From positions 1-7,980 of the forward strand of contig JAURLW010000010.1 in NCBI GenBank assembly GCA_030831005.1: 7,980 bases of DNA, read 5' to 3'. A model generated the notes under the pieces. The model worked only from the letters and a program-made list of their open reading frames with translations. It was not told where the DNA came from and did not search any database. The position numbers and the translations under genes were made by a program. Origin of the DNA: Bacteroidota bacterium (GTDB lineage: Bacteria; Bacteroidota; Bacteroidia; Chitinophagales; Chitinophagaceae). Positions 6,390 through 7,980 of this stretch are shown one piece after another (the first letter of the stretch is position 1; every line of letters starts with the position of its first letter).

Positions 6390-7391
6390 TTATTTTTTAA
6401 GTTTTAAAATACTAAAAGAACTATCTACGGCTTTTATAGTATTTGTCAATCTTCCTAAACCTGTGATTTCCATTTCTACAACATCACCGTCTTTCAACCA
6501 TTGAACAGGATAATTAGGATCATTTAGCAAACCAGTACCATTTAATTCTAAAAAGCAACCAGTTCCTACCGTGCCACTGCCAATAACATCGCCCGGCAAT
6601 ACATCTACACCATACCCACAACGTTCTATAATTTCAGCAAAGGTCCAATCCATATCCGCTACATTCCCTTCACTTACTAAAACGCCATTTACCCAACATT
6701 TCATCGCTAAATTATAAGCAGCACCAGTATGATTTTCTTTTGCAGGCACTTTATAAGCTGCTAATTCGTCTGGTGTAACAAATATAGGTCCGATAACGGT
6801 GCTAAAATCTTTTCCTTTTGCAGGACCAAGATTGAGGAGCATTTCTTCCATTTGTAAGGTACGCGCACTCATATCATTCATGATTGTATATCCTGCAATA
6901 TATTCATCTGCTTCTGCAGCAGTAAAATTTCTTCCTTTTTTACCAATAACTGCGGCAATCTCTAATTCGAAATCTAATTTTTGAAAATGATCTGGCATAC
7001 AAGGAATTGCTCCAGGTCCTTGAATAGCATTGTGATTAGTAAAATAGAAAATAGGATAAGCATCAAATTCAGGTATCATGTCTACTTTTCTATTTCTTCT
7101 CGCTGCTGCTACATGTTGTCTAAACGCATAACCATCTCTGCAAGAACTTGGATTAGGAATAGGAGCCATAATGCAAGCATCTTGATAAGCAATACCTGTA
7201 AATCCTTCGGTGCTTGCTAATAATTGTTCGTATGCTTTTTGAGCTATAGGTTGATAATGACCCCAATCTTCTAAAAGTTCTTTAAGTGTAGATGGGAGCG
7301 TAGTATTTATCATATTTACATCAAACAGCATTTCATTTACATAAAAGGCAACTTGCTGATTGGAGTTTTTAGAATAGGTAATTAGTTTCAT
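6390..7391 (-). CDS. Fumarylacetoacetate hydrolase (FAH) family protein
   Basis: A 333-residue FAH-fold hydrolase cleaving a C-C bond in a dioxo acid. The complete active site of mammalian FAH is recognisable with matching spacing: D86-x-Y88-x4-H93 (mouse D126, Y128, H133), metal ligands E142 and E144 in DFELEIA, D173 and R177 in MNDMSAR, and K194 in KGKDF. This makes it a likely active enzyme and a candidate fumarylacetoacetase of tyrosine breakdown, although at 333 residues it is shorter than the ~420 of the animal enzyme, mainly through a smaller N-terminal domain (~1-80). Related acylpyruvases are an alternative. Homogentisate dioxygenase and other tyrosine-pathway genes are not in the window. 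It heads a two-gene operon with the downstream dehydrogenase, from a promoter box at 7420-7427. The ATG at 7391 has no Shine-Dalgarno sequence. Confidence 0.9.
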   Translation of the reverse strand: MKLITYSKNSNQQVAFYVNEMLFDVNMINTTLPSTLKELLEDWGHYQPIAQKAYEQLLASTEGFTGIAYQDACIMAPIPNPSSCRDGYAFRQHVAAARRNRKVDMIPEFDAYPIFYFTNHNAIQGPGAIPCMPDHFQKLDFELEIAAVIGKKGRNFTAAEADEYIAGYTIMNDMSARTLQMEEMLLNLGPAKGKDFSTVIGPIFVTPDELAAYKVPAKENHTGAAYNLAMKCWVNGVLVSEGNVADMDWTFAEIIERCGYGVDVLPGDVIGSGTVGTGCFLELNGTGLLNDPNYPVQWLKDGDVVEMEITGLGRLTNTIKAVDSSFSILKLKK

Positions 7392-7419
7392 ATTGCTTTG
7401 TTTAGTACTTTTGAATATA

Positions 7420-7427
7420 CAAAGTTA
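7420..7427 (-). promoter_or_regulatory. -7 box of the FAH / hydroxyacyl-CoA dehydrogenase operon
   Basis: On the minus strand this reads TAACTTTG, a full match to TAnnTTTG. Transcription would begin near 7414, giving a leader of about 20 nt before the ATG at 7391. No TTG is found at the expected -33 distance (the bases there read about ACGA), so the promoter may be weak or activator-dependent. Confidence 0.55.
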
Positions 7428-7474
7428 AAAGGGAGTTTCTGATATTTCGTGTATCTGCCTAAAATATTCTAAAT

Positions 7475-7482
7475 TAATTTTG
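7475..7482 (+). promoter_or_regulatory. -7 box of the acyltransferase gene
   Basis: TAATTTTG matches TAnnTTTG on the plus strand. The predicted start near 7488 leaves about 27 nt before the ATG at 7515. As with the divergent FAH promoter, no clear -33 TTG is seen about 19 nt upstream. The two -7 boxes face away from each other across 7428-7474, so any regulator bound between them could affect both genes. Confidence 0.5.
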
Positions 7483-7514
7483 TTAATTAACGTATCAAAT
7501 TGCTGCCCTATTTT

Positions 7515-7980
7515 ATGTATTTGTTGGTTTTAGTCCTTTTTTATGCCATAGCCATATTGCCCTTCCCTTTGTTGTATGCCCTTTCCGATGGCATTTATTT
7601 TATTTTGTATTATTTGGTAGGCTATAGAAAAAAAGTGGTATTAGATAATTTAGCTAAATCCTTTCCTTCATATTCAGAAGCAGATCGAGTAGCTATTGCT
7701 AAAAAGTTTTATCGAAACTTTTGTGATCAATGGCTCGAAACTATCAAGTTGTTGATGATGAGTAAAGCATGTATGAACAAACGCATGGTTGGCAATTGGG
7801 AAGTATTAGATGCTATCTATGAAGAAGGTCTTAGTTGCAATGTTATGATGGCGCATAATTTTAATTGGGAATGGGCAAATATTGCTTGTCAGTTAAATGT
7901 GCAACAACTTTTTTCGGGTGTTTATATGCCTATAACTTCCCCTGTGTTTGCGAAGCTTATGCATAAAATAAGACAAAGAA
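7515..7980 (+). CDS. LpxL/HtrB-like lysophospholipid (lipid A) acyltransferase, N-terminal part
   Basis: The first 155 codons of an inner-membrane acyltransferase, translated by hand and open at the right edge. Residues ~2-36 are strongly hydrophobic (membrane anchor/reentrant segment), followed by GYRKKVVLDNLAKSFP, a block characteristic of bacterial lipid A acyltransferases (LpxL/LpxM family) in Bacteroidota, and KKFYRNFCDQWLETIKLL. The catalytic HX4E motif is H114-NFNW-E119 in MMAHNFNWEW; most relatives have Gly or a similar small residue where this has Phe-Asn. VYMPITSPVFAKLMHKIR follows as the usual post-motif region with the conserved Arg. The enzyme probably adds a secondary acyl chain to lipid A or acylates another surface lipid. 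The ATG at 7515 is preferred; an in-frame TTG at 7500 would add five residues. Upstream in-frame TAA is at 7488-7490. Confidence 0.88.
   Translation, partial: MYLLVLVLFYAIAILPFPLLYALSDGIYFILYYLVGYRKKVVLDNLAKSFPSYSEADRVAIAKKFYRNFCDQWLETIKLLMMSKACMNKRMVGNWEVLDAIYEEGLSCNVMMAHNFNWEWANIACQLNVQQLFSGVYMPITSPVFAKLMHKIRQR

Noticed and set aside
1..7980. A hidden novel system (defence cassette, retron, CRISPR, mobile element)
   Set aside because: Every long open frame is a recognisable housekeeping or metabolic enzyme, gaps are under 200 bases, and I see no repeats, reverse transcriptase, nuclease or integrase signatures.

Overview
The window looks like a low-GC Bacteroidota chromosome, most likely Chitinophagaceae/Sphingobacteriia-like. 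The evidence is the protein flavour (methionine-aminotransferase-like PLP enzyme, short single-domain ManC, LpxL-like acyltransferase), the near absence of Shine-Dalgarno sequences, and three TAnnTTTG-type -7 promoter boxes, which are characteristic of Bacteroidota sigma factors. The genus is an inference; no rRNA or marker gene is present. Genes are densely packed, no gap exceeds about 200 bases, and I see no mobile element, CRISPR array, tRNA or rRNA.

Layout, left to right. (1) Positions 1-1617, minus strand: manC (GDP-mannose pyrophosphorylase), followed 2 nt downstream by a PLP aminotransferase that runs off the left edge and has no ATG at its expected start. (2) A strong hairpin terminator at 1671-1696 ends the next unit. 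(3) Positions 1714-4336, minus strand: an iron-sulfur assembly operon iscS-iscU-iscA-nfu with strikingly regular 23-24 nt gaps, read from a well-formed Bacteroidota promoter at 4372-4400. (4) Positions 4519-5261, plus strand: methylmalonyl-CoA epimerase and an ArsC-family thiol reductase, overlapping by 1 nt. (5) Positions 5264-7391, minus strand: a two-gene catabolic unit, a fumarylacetoacetate-hydrolase-family enzyme then a 3-hydroxyacyl-CoA dehydrogenase, convergent with the arsC-like gene with only 2 nt between stop codons. (6) From 7515, plus strand: the start of an LpxL/HtrB-type lipid acyltransferase, cut by the right edge.

The isc genes form one functional machine: IscS delivers sulfur to the IscU scaffold, and the A-type carrier and Nfu pass clusters on to target proteins. 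The epimerase, hydroxyacyl-CoA dehydrogenase and FAH-family enzyme all fit organic-acid, acyl-CoA or aromatic amino-acid catabolism, but only the last two share a transcript. ManC and the acyltransferase suggest cell-surface glycan and lipid synthesis.

I do not see a new biological system here. The window is mostly housekeeping. The points worth a second look are start-site and promoter details, the composition of the isc operon, and the unusual epimerase/ArsC pairing.
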